From NCBI GenBank assembly GCA_902702965.1, contig CACRXP010000030.1, positions 828,887 through 892,886 of the forward strand: 64,000 bases of DNA, read 5' to 3'. The stretch comes from Spirometra erinaceieuropaei. Its lineage: Eukaryota; Platyhelminthes; Cestoda; Diphyllobothriidea; Diphyllobothriidae. Below, piece by piece: positions 1 through 12,637 of this stretch (position 1 is the first letter of the stretch; every line of letters starts with the position of its first letter). Position numbers and translations under genes: made by a program. The notes below the pieces were generated by a model, which saw only the letters and a list, made by a program, of their open reading frames with translations, was not told the DNA's origin and searched no databases.

Positions 1-143
1 TGGTGTCGGAAAACCAGCGACTCCAGCCGTTGAAGGATCGCCTCGGCTATGAGTCCCGAAATCGGCGAACCCATTGGCGTTCCCTTCACCTGCTCGTAGA
101 TTGTTCCGTCGAATGTAAAGTACGTCTTGAGACAGAACTTCAT
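1..143 (-). pseudogene. Penelope-like element reverse transcriptase fragment (runs off window)
   Basis: Read on the minus strand, this stretch is open and encodes part of a PLE reverse transcriptase. It contains KFCLKTYFTF, then DGTIYEQVKGTPMGSPISGL, then IAEAILQRLESLVF. The GTPMGSPISGLIAEA block is the hallmark of PLE RTs and is shared with the better preserved copy at 19137-19967. The frame continues past base 1, where the YxDD motif would lie. On the other side similarity stops near base 143, so upstream motif A is missing and the copy is truncated. It is a fragment of a mobile element, not a host gene. Confidence 0.85.
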
Positions 144-2550
144 GCATGCACTTCATACATGCACTCCCGCTTACGCAACACTCACCGCGACTGACGCTGC
201 CGCAAAATGAACATGCGGTGCAGATACTTTTCAGTGCGTTCACGTTATAGAAATGGGAAGGTTACGGAAAGACTGCGGTCTTCATAGTGGGAGTTACTTT
301 AGGAGGTTCAAGATCGATAACCGTATTATCAAAAGCTGGGCTCCATGTAACATGCCTTCAAAGACTTACGGTAGAAAATCAAACCGATAAAGCCTTGACT
401 GATATCCTAAAATAATATTTTTTGGGTGAAAAATGTATCTTACGTGGTACTGCAGTAATCATGAATGCAACATGTTGCAGAGGCCGTTGGACTTCGAACG
501 CACATCCTTGTAGTTATACTCACCAATCATACTTATGAAAAACTAATTATTCATGCACTATCGAGTTCTTCCTCCGAGTTTTGATGTCTTTATAAGTCCA
601 AACATATCTCCTGGAAAGCATATTAAAATTGAGTCGCCACACATTTTTTACTGACGGAAAATCATTTTTCATTTACAACGTTTATAATGCGGTGACTTTT
701 TGAATTAAGCAAATTTTCACTTGAGTAGCACCTTATATGCGCGTTTACCAGTGTTCCGTTTCCAGCATTCTTCGTTAGTAATATCTTTTAAAGTATATAT
801 ATGCTACAAATTAGGGCTTCGGAATAGCCTAAAAACATGCGGGATTTTCTCTATAAAAGAAGTAGACGACCTGTTATCAGGATACTTCAAGTGCAAGAGT
901 AACTGACACTCGATTCTAAAATATATCTCGAATTAGAAAATCTTTATTAGTGCAGAATATCCCGGAAAGAACGCAGTATGCGACCCCACTCTGCACATTA
1001 CCTATTACTACCTACTTATACTTATGAAAGTAGTGTTTTCTGATTTAGGTACGTTGATCGCCTTGTGTCAAGACAACATAGACTTTCGCTCAAATTTCCC
1101 ACTTACCTTGTGTTTCAGTTGGTAGACATGCTAATTTGACATACTTGACCTTTGCTGGTCACCTTGTTGGCTTCCCTCTGTTCCGCTGTTCAGCATCATC
1201 ATGTCGTGCCGTTTGGTCAACGTTCCCACTTTACTCTTACGAGATTCGTCAACGCCATTCGTTCTTGGGTTTCTATTGGCTATTTCGGCGCCTTGGTCTC
1301 CGAACTTGGCGTCTTATTATACGGCCGCTGTATTTAGCTTCCTTTGGTTTGATGTTAAATTTCGCTAATATTCAATTTTCCTGGTCTCCTTCAAGATCAT
1401 GCAGAGGTACATTTGAACATATTCACGGGGTTATTACATTTTTCCAATGCTCCATTCTTTTTTCCCATCCATTAGCCCCACCCATATAACCCCCACTTCC
1501 ATCCGTCTCGTAAGACACGATGGCTTATCCTTCGCCTTCTGGATGGGGTCGCACACTGCGTCGTCTTCAAGCAGACAGTTTTATGTCGGCGTGGTTTGCT
1601 ATAAAACAGGCAAGAGAACAACCGTTTTGTGTTTGTATAACTTTAAGTATACTTGGAGTTATAATGAAGGTGATGGTCAATGTATCAGATGCTTAACGCC
1701 TATGCTATGGGCTCCCTACATCTGGTCTGATTTTCACAGGTCACCGAACGACGCGTCCCCAAATGCCAACACGCGCACGTAATTGAAATATTTTTGGATT
1801 ATGTCGCAAGATAAATTGCCTGTGGCTAGAAGATTACTTGAAACGCCATCCGGCGGATTACCGAACGTATGACGGAACGAATTTCGTTTCCCTCCTTTTA
1901 CAGCGTAGGCGTTGGAACGAACTAATCAGGCCGTCGACGCAAACGATTTAGAGCTCGCGTGTACTTTCCACGGGAAACTGGCTGCAATCGTGGAAGTTAC
2001 GCGCTCTTCCTCTCAAAATCTCTCTTTCGTTTTCTCTGTCCGCGCAAAACGGCCATTTACTTGATTTTTATCAGGAAAATTTATTGCATGTCTAGCAGAA
2101 ACAAGATTTTCTTATCTGTTTATTTCAACTAATTGAAGACGCGCCCACACCTAGCTGGAGTAAATAAGGTCTCTTCATAATATGCCTTACTCAACAGTTG
2201 GTAGATAAACATCGTTTTGTTTTCCCCGCTCGTGTTGTTCCGAGGCATCCTTTGCACTTTAAATTGTTATCAGCTCTTGGAAAAACGCTTTTTTCTTTCA
2301 GCTTCAGTCCCTGTTGGGCGTTTGGTCTTGACTATTACTGACCCAAAATACATACGCATTAGTACCGATGAGATGCGAATGCTGTATGCAACACGAAAGT
2401 TTGATCTAATAGTTCGGTAAGCTGCGAACAGCCGACTTCATCAATTCCTTAATAGGTGTTTTTTAAGAATGAATTGGAGTTAATTGTTGACAACTTGCAT
2501 CAAGAGACTTCGACAACGATAACCGTGAACTAGGCAGACAAGAAGCGGGT
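144..2550. other. no recognisable gene or repeat
   Basis: AT-rich sequence. The open frames here are 61 to 117 codons long and show no domain or motif I recognise. I see no tRNA, no long inverted repeat and no similarity to the repeat families elsewhere in the window. Confidence 0.4.
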
Positions 2551-2551
2551 G

Positions 2552-3462
2552 CGTTAACCAAAATTCCGAAATGTGTTTTCGTCTCGAAAATATTACTTAA
2601 GTAGAGGTTTAAAGTTATTGATCCTTTAGCATAATTCTTCAACAACTCAGTTATCTCGGGTGCCGGCTTTCGGACGAACATCTTTCCGGCCGCATGCACA
2701 AACCACTTCCTGTAAAAAATGACTACATAAGTAGCATGGATTTTTCTCATTGATTTTCGATGCCTTCAAAAATCCAAGTATATCTCATGGGAATCATGCA
2801 TAAAATAATCATTTTTCTACTCATTCGGCAGAACATTACGCTTTATTCTAGTTTTAAACTTGAAGGATGGGTATAATTTGGTTTTAAAAAAGGTTTCTTT
2901 TTATGAGATTTTTTTAATACCGTAAAATGCCCGTTCATTAAACATTGTGTCTCTGCACTTGCTAATGTTACTTGTTACGTTAACATAGTGTCCTCTTAAT
3001 ACCGTAAAAATTATATGGTTTTTCGTACGCAGAAAATACATGGTTTGTATTTTATTAACCTTGAATGCAAGTGTCAGGGCAGGTCGGGTTCAAAATTATT
3101 CGAGAATTAGAAAAGTTTTTGAAAACCGAAGTATACCTTGCTTCGAGTAAAAACTTGGAAGAAGACGTAATTTTCTATCGAATGAGTAAAATAATGAATA
3201 TTTTGATGTAAGTTCCGTGAAATATAATTGAATTTATAAGGGCGTCAGAAAACAATGACAAAAATGCATGCTACATATGCAGCCTTTTTTACAGAGTGGG
3301 GCTTTGCATGCGCCCGTAAATATGTGCGTTCGAAAGCCAACATCACGATGCAACTGGATTATTTTAGGACTATACTGTATGGTGATTAACTGTAAAAACT
3401 TTTCGAGACGAAAAGTCATTTCGGAATTGCAGTTAACTTCTCATGAGTCAGCACATCCATTT
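2552..3462 (-). mobile_element. palindromic MITE, subfamily A (decayed copy)
   Basis: The left arm, from 'ttaaccaaaattccgaaatg', and the right arm, ending near 'ctcatgagtcagcacatcca', are inverted copies of each other around a central block that reads 'gtcgggttcaaaattattcg'. The arms carry the family landmarks: 'ccggctttcg', 'aaaaaatgactac' and 'catgcataaa'. The left terminus (CAGTAGGTGGGCTAA) is missing or unrecognisable. Strand is by convention: plus means the centre reads 'ttgaacccgacc'. No coding capacity. Confidence 0.75.
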
Positions 3463-4279
3463 TTTGTTCCTGCAGCTCACAGCCGATAAACAAACATAAC
3501 AACCCCTCTTCCACCCTCTGAGGTGTTCCAACGCCTGCTGAGCACAACAGTTACACGCAGAGAGAGCGCGCAAGTCCTAAAAATTGCGAAACATCGCGAA
3601 ATAAAGCAGCAGAGAAACTCAAACTGAAACGGTGAGCATAGGAAGAAGGCCACGAATATGGTGCCCCAGTCCCTCACCTCATCCAGGCTCGATCGCATTA
3701 CCAAGATCTGCATACTTCTCATTACCGTAAAACCTTTTTCTTTTGCTAGCGAATGTGACCATTTCTCAATTTTAGACTTTTGGAGAATTTCTTCCCAAAA
3801 CGTTTTCGGCGAGCACAAGAAGACGAGGTGTGGGGAAAAAATGTATCGACTAGCAATACTCCGAATTATGAGCGGAGTGGGACAGAGTTCGGGCGATGTG
3901 ATGACGGCGGACCGGAAAGACTCTTTTAATGACAAAAATAAAACAGCTGTGCATTCAACCGCGAAGTTCCACTTTCGAGACGATCGGAACCGGTATATGC
4001 ACAAGAAACCTCCCCACTTTGGTTCGGATGGTTCAGTGGATTTGAGGTGTTTTACACCACTACCACGTAGGAGCTACGCATCGAATAAAGGCAGATCCCT
4101 TTTTTCTCTCCCCCTCCGTGAGAGATGTTGGAACTGCGTCCGTCGATCGGATTACGGGACACGATTTTGCCGTTATGCACTGAGCTCTATCTAGAGCCCC
4201 CAGAAACAGTCACACTGCGATCTTTCTTATATGCAAAAGACGATTACCCGCAAGTCAGGGGAGATTGCAGATAGAAACA
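3463..4279. other. no recognisable feature
   Basis: Overlapping open frames of 175-178 codons exist on both strands between 3477 and 4194. Neither contains a domain I recognise, and their mutual overlap suggests chance openness. No repeat family seen elsewhere in the window is present. Confidence 0.35.
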
Positions 4280-4385
4280 AATTGGGTAGTCCCAGGAGGC
4301 AATTCAGAAGAAGAGGATGCGGTTGCTTAACCAAGAAATTTATTGCCATCTTGTTCTGGATTCTCGCTGGAAGCCCTCGTCAGGG
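4280..4385 (-). mobile_element. decayed PLE tail remnant
   Basis: 'gtcccaggaggcaattcaga' then 'agaagaggatgcggttgc', followed by 'ttattgcc..tcttgttctggattctcgc', resembles the minus-strand PLE tail seen intact at 60110-60200 (gagtcccaag, gaggaagaagacgaaggtgcgatcac, then the hammerhead). The ribozyme core itself is no longer recognisable. Confidence 0.4.
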
Positions 4386-4639
4386 GAGATTGGGATGGCC
4401 ATTTCCGCTTTTTAATCCGTCACCAGGTTTGTAGAGCATGCCTGCTGATGTGTCCGACAGGGATTATAAGAAACAAACAGAGCGAGCAGCAACAGGTTTG
4501 TGGTATACCTACGATAGTTCTGCGTACACTTAAAACGACTTATCCACTTTTTATTTAATTTTTCGGATACGCTTACCACAGTTTTTGGAGTTATTATTCG
4601 CAAGCTATACAAGCCCCAGGGATTAGCCTAATTGTACAG

Positions 4640-4725
4640 TATGTCCTGATGGAAGCAAACAGACGAGTTCCAGGAAGCAACTCAGAGGATGAAGATGCGA
4701 TCACTGAAGCAAGAACTTCATTGGC
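4640..4725 (-). mobile_element. decayed PLE tail remnant
   Basis: 'gacgagttccaggaagcaac', 'tcagaggatgaagatgcgat' and 'cactgaagcaagaacttcat' closely parallel the tail at 60110-60170. The following 'tggcctggggttccagattc' corresponds to the 'ttggcctgacgtttcggattcc' start of the hammerhead region, with the core lost. A second, similarly decayed copy lies about 350 bp upstream. Confidence 0.5.
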
Positions 4726-6060
4726 CTGGGGTTCCAGATTCTCACACAAATCAATCAATCTTTGCAAGACAGCTTTCGAAATGAAGCCGTCTGTTAAGCC
4801 GCTCGAGTAACGTTCTTGACTGTCCACGATCTCTGAACCTCGTCTAATAAATTGCATGCCATTTAAATGAAGGTGATTAGGTTTTGACTTTGGATTAAAT
4901 GAACGCCAAACTGGCCGGCAAAAAAGTGTCATCAGAAGTATGTAATAGGCTATCCAGGAAAATGGCCTCGTTTAACCTGTCCTTAAGTGTTTTAGCCGGA
5001 AGTTATGACTTGAATTGTATATCGGACGATATGCCGGGAGTTTCAGTGTGCGTTTAGTTAAAAAAAATTGCCGAGGTTTTAAATGTTTAGCCAGGATATA
5101 TGGGTTATTTGAAGGCTGTCTCGAAAACAAAGGATTTAGGCAGCAGTACATTCTGCTAAGGGGTTTAACGAATATGCAGCTGACTTACGTTGGTTACTAA
5201 GTCAAAAGGAGCAGAAAGTCTACAGCTTTGTTTCAAATGCACTAAAACGTCTGCACTTTACTAACTGAGTAAACTGGCTATAGAATTTTGCCTCAATGCA
5301 AAAATAACTGGGTTCAAGACTAGAAGTCTGTGTCATGTTTGATCGACTCAGGTTTTTTGCATACTTTTTCCCATCTCACCAGTCTGTCAACTTTCCAATT
5401 GCACTCGGTCAACATCGCGCACCACTGGTTACACTTGAATGCTAAGCAGCTCAACAAGTTGGACATACATTCAGCGGCACAATCGTCGGGTCAGTCCTCA
5501 GTAGGCAGAAGTAGACACAAAACCGAGCTGGTGTCTCAGAGGGCAGTGAACTTTGGCAAGGCCAGGGTGGTGACTAGGTCATGGATGAATGAGTAACTCA
5601 GGACTCTGAACACAACACATCCCTGCTGCGTGTGTGATTCGAGTCGCATACTGTCAGGGTGCGTCAAGCGCCGTGGCTTGGAAGGCTGCTGACTGACGCC
5701 CCAACTCAGTCCACACAGTCTTCCTAGTTGTGTATGTATATGTGGATTGGCGGACTGGTGGGCCGAGAGTCAGGCTGAAGTGACTCCTTGTTAACGTGAC
5801 CTATGGCACTCTCACGCATGTGAAATGTACGCCGTTCAACCCCCGTTGTGTGAGATCCTGATGCTTGTGCATGGGGAGCCAGGTCGTGCATGTGGCGCGC
5901 CCAGATAAGGTCACTATATATGTCGGCCACCGCGTCCCTTCCCAGCACCTGTCAACTGACCGGCTCGGACAGTGACTGGGGCCTGATAATGGGAAGGGAG
6001 AGTGAGGTCGACGACTCCGCGCATTTTCGTCGCTATAAACACTCTGAAGTGCTTGAAGCT
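4726..6060. other. mostly unassigned; short duplication related to repeat C
   Basis: No gene recognised. The segment 5660-5700 (gcgccgtggcttggaaggct) is repeated at 6068-6110 (aaagccgtggcttggaaggt), at the start of a repeat C copy, so part of this interval is likely an older fragment of the same repeat. Confidence 0.4.
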
Positions 6061-6067
6061 ATCACGG

Positions 6068-6590
6068 TGCGCTTAAAGCCGTGGCTTGGAAGGTTGTCAG
6101 CTGGCGAGATAATTTGGACCTCGCAGTCGGCTCAGTGTTGTGTGTGTTTGTCTGGAGTGGCCGCTGGTGGTCTGAAAGTCCGGCTGCAATGGCTCCTTCT
6201 TCATGTGGCCTTATGGCCCTCCCGCTACGTGGGATCCGAGCCGGATGTGGGCGGCACGCCGAGGTGCGGCTCCGGCCGCGCCAACCATCCTATCGTTGTT
6301 AGTTAAAATCCTGGTCATTTGCTGTGTGGATCAGGGGGCGTGGAGTAGAACGCCAAGGTGCGGGCTCGACCGTGTCATCCACCTGCGCCCTCCCCGTTTC
6401 CAGTTTTCTAGACTATGTCTTGACACTGGGTTCAGGTGGGGGAGGAGAAGAGAGCATGGTAGATGCTGTGCAAGTCTACATTTACTATAAACTTGTTCAC
6501 GCACAAGTCACCATCCCTGCCTTGCCTTGCTGTGGAGCACACGGTGGACATCGTCAGCAACGGCGGTCGAACTGTCGACTGTGGAGGTGA
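6068..6590 (+). repeat. dispersed repeat C
   Basis: One of about ten copies of a non-coding repeat of roughly 500 bp. Plus-strand landmarks in order: 'cggtcatttgctgtgt'-like block, 'gcgggctcgaccgtgtcatc', 'ccacctgcgccctcccc', 'tgtcttgacactgggttcag', 'gtagatgctgtgcaagtcta', 'ctataaac', 'cacgcacaagtcacc', 'cttgctgtggagcacac' and 'ggtggacatcgtc', ending near 'ggcggtcgaactgtcgac'. No terminal repeats or coding capacity are obvious, so its class is unknown. Confidence 0.7.
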
Positions 6591-6831
6591 ATCGGAGCCC
6601 GCGTTTCACCGTGACCTATGTCGCCCCGCCCTCGGTGACTGCGGGGGTATTTGGCGCGTCCCATATCTCCTGTCAAGAAGGTTCGTAAAACCAAGAAGGA
6701 GGAGGAAAGTTCATGCGACGGTTGACTGAGCGGTCCGTGGGCATTTATGCTCCCTGCATCTGCACTGGAGTTATAGTCATCATCCTGACCTACAGCCCAT
6801 ATCGCGTGAATAGATTTGGACAAAATAACTA

Positions 6832-7810
6832 CAGTAGGTGAGCTAACACAGGAAATGTCGGCCGAAATTCCGAAATGCATTTTCGTTTCAAACGGCTTAA
6901 TTAAGTAGGGTTGCATAACTAATCAACTTGCAGCATAATTCTATAATTATCAAGGTACATCAAGATGTCATCTTTCGACTGAACTTATTTCCGACTGCAT
7001 GCAAGAACGACACTCTGCAAAAAATGACTACTTAAGCAAGATGCAATTTTATCATTGATTTTCGATGCTCCTAAAAATTCAAGTATATTTTATAAAAAAC
7101 ATGCATGAAAATATTCATTTTTTAATATTTGCCAGAAAATCGCATCTTCTTTCAATTTTATACTCCAAAAAGAGTATAATTTGATTTTAAAAAACAGTTC
7201 TACTTCTGGAATAATTTTGAACCCGACCTGCTGTTGCACCTGCATCGAGGATTTCAAAACAACGGGCCGTATATTTTCGGTGTACGGAAAAATACGCATT
7301 TCACTACGGTATTAAGAGAAGACCATGTGGGGTTCATAAAATTAAGCAGTAGATTTGAGCAATATTGTTAACTTTACAAGCCACATTTGCAAATGCGGAT
7401 ACGTGACGTTTTATGAACCGTCATTTCACGGTATTAAGAAATCTCATGAGCAGAACCTTTTTTGAAATCGCATTATACTTTTCTTTTGAGTATAAAATTG
7501 GAAGAAGATGCGATTTTCTGACAATTATTAAAAGAATAAATATTTTCATGCATGTTTTCCATGAAATGCAATTGAATTTTTGAGAGCATCGAAAATCAAT
7601 GATAAAATTGCATGTTGCTTAAGTAGTCATTTTTTGCAGAGTGTAGTTTTTGCATGCGGTCGGAAAAACGTTCATTCGAAAGACGATATCGTGATGTAAC
7701 CGGATCATTATAGAATTATGCTGCATGTTGATTAGTGTTGCAACCCTACTTAATTAATCTTTTCGAACGAGAAATTTCGATTGATATTTCATGATTCAGC
7801 CCACCAACTG
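6832..7810 (+). mobile_element. palindromic MITE, subfamily A (complete, TA-flanked)
   Basis: The element starts CAGTAGGTGAGCTAAC and ends GATTCAGCCCACCAACTG, both ends directly flanked by TA (6830-6831 and 7811-7812). The arms are about 350 bp inverted repeats. The left arm passes through 'ttaattaagtagggttgc', 'cttgcagcataattctataa' and 'gcatgcaagaac'; the right arm mirrors these. A central block of about 250 bp contains 'ttgaacccgacctgctgttg'. CAGT termini with TA target duplication resemble Tc1/mariner-type MITEs (inference). No transposase is encoded. Confidence 0.88.
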
Positions 7811-10439
7811 TAGTTGCAAACTTCACCAAGACAACTGCCGTATTGCATCCTCGAGTACGCAATTAATTGGTACCAATTTGTATCGTTAAGCTACGTTATG
7901 CAAAACATTAGAAAGTTTCCTGTGCCGTTCAATGTAGGAATTTTTGAACATGTTTTCTCTCGTTAGGTTATGTTAAAACTTGGGGCGGGGCCGGGCGTGG
8001 ATAGACACGTTATTTTATTGACTGTTTCGACCGTGAGTTGTGTACCCGCGAGCCCCGGTCTGTGGGAAGATGATCTGATTCAAGCATCTGCTTGGGTCAC
8101 ATTTCTAGCCCCATCTCCAGCTTGGGGGCAATAACTACTGCTCTTAAATGCGGCTGCTGAGACGTCCCAGACGGCCGCTGAATTCTACAATGGGTCAGGG
8201 CTTGATTTGGTGGGAGAACGACCCGAGTTAGCCTGGGCAGCATACGGGGTCGAATGTCGCCCAGTCCGTAGGACCCTTTAAAGAGAAAGGGAGCAGGAGA
8301 GAATGGGCGGGAAGGGGGAGAAAGGAAAGTAGGCGGGGAAAAAGAAGGGAGGGAGGGTAGGGATGGGAATGGGAACGGAGTTGCCGAGCGTGGTAACACA
8401 CAGCATTGGATACCCCATTTGGTTTAGTCCGCCGGTCGAGGCGGTTACGGAGGTGTGGCCGCTAAGCAGAACTCATCTTCGGTGAGCTACAGATGATAAC
8501 GGGGTGCCTACCATAGATTGACGATTTATAACAATGTCGAAGCAAGAATTTCCTGCTTGGATGGATGCCCGCCTCCCATCTTGAAACTCTTTTCCGCAGT
8601 TTACTTGAACTAGACGCCAACTTATTATAATTGGAAGGTTTCTGTGCATCTGAATATATTTCTAAACAATGTTAAGAATTCTCTACACAGGCCTGCGAAC
8701 CCTAATGACTAGAATATATATATATATATGACCTCCTAGAAATAACATGTTTGTTGTGCACCCTCCCTATTGGTTAAGCGCCTTCCGGTAAGGTTATTAT
8801 CTCTTAAGATCCATATTTGTTGTTTATTCTATCCACGAAACGGTTATATGCTTGGACGTAAATCAATGCACCCTTGCATTCAGGCAACTCCCTATGGTAA
8901 TAGCAATCACGGAGGGCGGTTTCACATTTTGTAGCTCTATCTCGAGTAGAGGTCATTTCCCGTCAGGCCAGTATATTCATATGGGAACGGTGTCAAAGTA
9001 AACATGTCAGTAATTAGAGAACTCGATTAAAGTTGGTCGTAAAACCCAGGCGGGGTGTGTACGGGTTTTACTTGACCCCTTTCCCATATAAATGTACCGG
9101 CTTAAAGGAAATTTGTCGAAAGCAAACGTATGCTCGTCACGTTGTCCTCTGAATACTGCCATGCGAATTTGCGCAACTCTAGAGGGCATTTATTTAAACG
9201 AGAATAACTTACCAAAACGATCGTCGCCAACACGAAAAGTATCTTTTTATTTCGCGTACATCAGGCGTAGCAAGGCGTGGATAAGTCGTTAATAATTAAA
9301 CAAAAAGCAGTAGGTTTGGCTGCTTGAAAGGTTTAATTTGCAAATCTACGTAATTTCGCCCTTCAGAGCGTTACGGGGGGTTATTGGCTATAGTTTGTTT
9401 GCACAGACCCATAATATCCGGGCATATGCAAACATGCCATAGGTTGCGGCGAAAAGGCCCACCGCAGAGGGGTTATTTTGGCGTTTGCGCATAATATGAG
9501 ATATCATTTGGGTCCCAGTTTTTGCTACTGTGTGATTTGAAAAGAGAACGGTAACCATTTTCCCTGTTTGAGAATTTTTTCCATTTCATCAATGTCCCCA
9601 TTGTGGTGAATTTAGAATCGTTGAACGGAGCCTAAAAAGGGCAAATGTGACGAAATGGTTCCAACTGAAGAAAAAAGAGAGTTTTTCGCTTGCTGCAAAA
9701 AATCATTTGTTTCCAATTTTTCATTTTTTGTCTATCTTTCATTTGGAAAAAATGCGAGGATTTCCATCAAAGACGTACCCCAGACAGTACTTTTTAAACA
9801 CATTTCTTGTAAACTTGGTTTTTTTTAATTTAATACAGACTGCTTTTTATCACAAGTCAAGGTTTCGAATGTCAACTTTCCACGACGTTCACGATGCATG
9901 TTTAGGTGAGTTTACAATAATGACGATCAAGATCTTACTACTTAGATGACTTCTTCCAATAACTATGTTATTTTAAAGGTTTTTATTTACGCAAACTGCA
10001 GAATGTATATTAAGTTAGTAGCTCGAGAGCACTTAATATCGCAATGTCTTCATTTACATTTCAAGGACGTCCTAAAACTCGGCGCATCCCACCACCGCCG
10101 GATGGAAGGCAGAAATTTTACCGGGACGGCAATGATTCTGATTGCAATTTCTGATTATATTTCAGTGTCATAATATCTGACCGGCCTCTCATCATATGAC
10201 CTAATCAAAGCTGTTATTTCAACAACGTCTACTTCTCAATAAAAACGTTTATAATTTTCTTGACTGCATTGCAACAAATGCATAAACGAAAATATTTTCT
10301 GGAATGCTGTTAACGTTTTTTGAAGCAACCAAACAACCACTGTGTAGTGGACTACCTGCCATATTGCACATTACGCTAATTCATGGAGGGCTGCATAAAG
10401 TGCTGTTTCAAACGTTATGACGTTTCTGTTTTTATCATA
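7811..10439. other. no recognisable gene; short TA tract and purine-rich block
   Basis: Contains an alternating AT tract at about 8712-8729 and a strongly purine-rich plus strand at 8282-8380. A 100-codon minus-strand frame over the purine-rich block (8097-8399) is Pro/Ser/Phe-rich because of composition, not because of a domain. Otherwise I see only short unconvincing frames. Confidence 0.4.
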
Positions 10440-11430
10440 CAGTGCGTGACCTATCTCATGAAATGTTGGCTGAAATTCTGAAATGTGTTTTCGATTAGGT
10501 AGGATTACTTGGTCGCGGTTGTGATAGTGATTATCATAAGGCATACTCTTATAACATTTTATACTCGGCAGGATGTCTGCTTTAAAATGCACTTTTTTTC
10601 AATCTCCTGTAGAAAGCGCACTTGGTAAAAAATGACTACTTAATTAGCATGCATTTTTCCCATTGACTTTCGATGGTCTTGGAAATTGAAATATATTTTA
10701 TAGAAACCACAATTAAAAATGTGCTTCCGTTTAGTCAATCAATAGAGAATCAGGTCTTCTTTGAATTTTATACTTTAGGAAGGAGTATAATTAGGTTTTA
10801 AAAAAGTTTCTAATTGTGAGACTTTTTATGACCGCGATATTTCCATACACATAGCATCGTACCTGGCCGTTTACCACTGCTCCTCATAAAATGTGCAACA
10901 TGGTCCGCATCCATTGCAAAATTTAATGAATCCTGTATGATACCTCTTTAATGACAGAAAAATATGGGATTTTCTTTACGCAAAACGCATGCACCTTGTA
11001 GAGTGTAATCACTAAGCGCTAATGCAACGAGTGATCAGGCTCCACATTTTTCGGCAACTAGGAAACTTTTTTAAAACCTAATTATACTCCTTCCTTAAGT
11101 ATAAAATATAAAAAAGACGGGATTTTCTATTGAGTGACTAAAAAAAGAACATTTTGTTTGTGGTTTCTATAAAATCTATTTGAATTTCCAGGACCATCGA
11201 AAATCAATGGGAAAAATGCATGCTACTTAAGTAGTCATTTTTTACCGAGCACGCTTTCTACAGGAGATTGAAAAACAGTGCATTTTAAAGCCGACATCCT
11301 GCCGAGTCCAAAATGTTATAAGAGTATGCCTTAAGATAATCAGTCTCACAACCGCGACCAAGTAATCCTTCCTATTCGAAAACGCATTTCAGAATTTCAG
11401 CCAACATTTCATGAGATAGGTCACGAACTG
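10440..11430. mobile_element. palindromic MITE, subfamily B (complete, TA-flanked)
   Basis: Begins CAGTGCGTGACCTATCTCAT and ends ATGAGATAGGTCACGAACTG, flanked by TA (10438-10439 and 11431-11432). The inverted arms exceed 350 bp and carry 'gttggctgaaattctgaaat', 'cggcaggatgtc' and 'gaaaccac'. The terminus is related to subfamily A (shared CTCATGAAATGT and AATGYGTTTTCG), but the centre differs. A second copy lies at 58806-59800. Confidence 0.88.
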
Positions 11431-11497
11431 TACGTGTCTTCACGAACATGTACTATATTTATACATATTATATTCTGGTAGAGTGGCGCTCACCGAT

Positions 11498-11680
11498 CAT
11501 TCTTACGGCCCAGTAGTTAAAGTCGTGGACTTCTTACTAACAGGTCGCGAGTTCGAGCCTCAGGTTTTCCACACTTCAGGCTTAGGTATGACTGACTGAC
11601 GACGACTAATGAGTCAGAGGCAGTCATTCCAGTCTCCCTTGTCTTTGTCGGTAAAACCACGTTATTATATATGTATGTAT
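11498..11680 (+). mobile_element. tRNA-derived SINE
   Basis: The 5' part is tRNA-like: an A-box-like 'ggcccagtagttaaagtc' and a B box 'gcgagttcgagcctc' 35 bp further on, with 'ttactaacaggtcgc' between. The body 'ggtatgactgactgacgacg' and 'gaggcagtcattccagtctc' resembles the body after the tRNA-Arg-like head at 62029, so the two are probably the same SINE family. A pol III internal promoter is inferred. The 3' end is not sharply defined. Confidence 0.6.
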
Positions 11681-11784
11681 TTATGTATATTCACTCAGGA
11701 CTGGGCGCACACTAATCCATTGGCTTCCCGAAGCAAACAAGCTTCGTATGGATGATAGAGGTCCCGAACAGGCAACCATCTACC

Positions 11785-12084
11785 GAATTAATAAAACAAT
11801 GAGCATTTTTATGCATTTTTTCCATGAAATATGATCGGACTTTTAATGGCATCGAACACAATGAGAAAAATGCATGGTATTTAAGTAGTCATTTTTTACA
11901 GAGTGTAGTTTCAACATGTAGCCGTAAGGAGTCTCTTTCGAAAGCTGACATCCTGAGGTAATTGAAATATTATAGAATTATGTTGCATGCTGACTAGTTT
12001 TACAACCCTACTTAAGTAATCTTTTCGAAACGAAAACGCATTTCGGAATTTCGGTTAACATTTCATGAGTTAGCCCACCTACTG
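11785..12084. mobile_element. palindromic MITE, subfamily A, solo right arm
   Basis: Only the right arm is present, from 'gagcatttttatgcattttt' through 'taagtagtcattttttacag' and 'attatgttgcatgctgac' to the terminus 'gagttagcccacctactg'. The flanking TA has changed to CA. The left arm and centre are missing, so this is a truncated copy. Confidence 0.78.
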
Positions 12085-12564
12085 CAGTACGCGCCTATGA
12101 GGAAGAATGCTGTCGACTCCCATGTTACAGCTCATGTGACGTAACCCGACCTGACTCATTCCGGCGAGGTCTATATTCATGCAAAAGACGACAATTGAGG
12201 CATGGTTCACCGGTCTGCAGTTCATCAACAGGCGCAATGACCTCTCTCTCACTCTTTCCTTTTCAATGCTAAGACTCTCTCTCTCTCGACAGAGTAATCA
12301 ACCACGCATACAGTGTCGGTGTATCATTATCTCATCAATCATCAGTGTGGAGGGACACTGTTTCCGGTGAGAGTATTAGTGAGCCAAACTGCCGAGTAAT
12401 TCTTATACCGATCGCCAAACACCGGTCATGAAGTCGCGGCGAGTGACGACTAAGGGTGGGGGGCGATCAAGTACCCATCGCACCACGTGCGACCATCTGT
12501 GATGAATATGGGATTGCTTATTTATTCAGGTTGGCAAAGTTGAGAGATCCGAAGTTGACTATGT

Positions 12565-12637
12565 GAAGAAGAAGAAGAAGAAGGAGAAGAAGAAGAAGAA
12601 GAAGAAGAAGAAGAAGAAGACGAAGAAGATGAAGAAG
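12565..12637 (+). repeat. GAA/AAG microsatellite
   Basis: About 73 bp of GAA triplets with a few interruptions (gga, gac, gat). It directly abuts the outer end of the inverted PLE-type tail pair, as the weaker 'tcttcttcttattattatt' tract does at the other end (13367-13391). Confidence 0.9.

Noticed and set aside
3477..4194. Overlapping frames of 175-178 codons on opposite strands
   Set aside because: No domain, no splice context and no repeat-family homology; mutual overlap on both strands suggests chance openness.
8097..8399. 100-codon Pro/Ser/Phe-rich minus frame
   Set aside because: It follows from a purine-rich strand; low-complexity composition, no domain.
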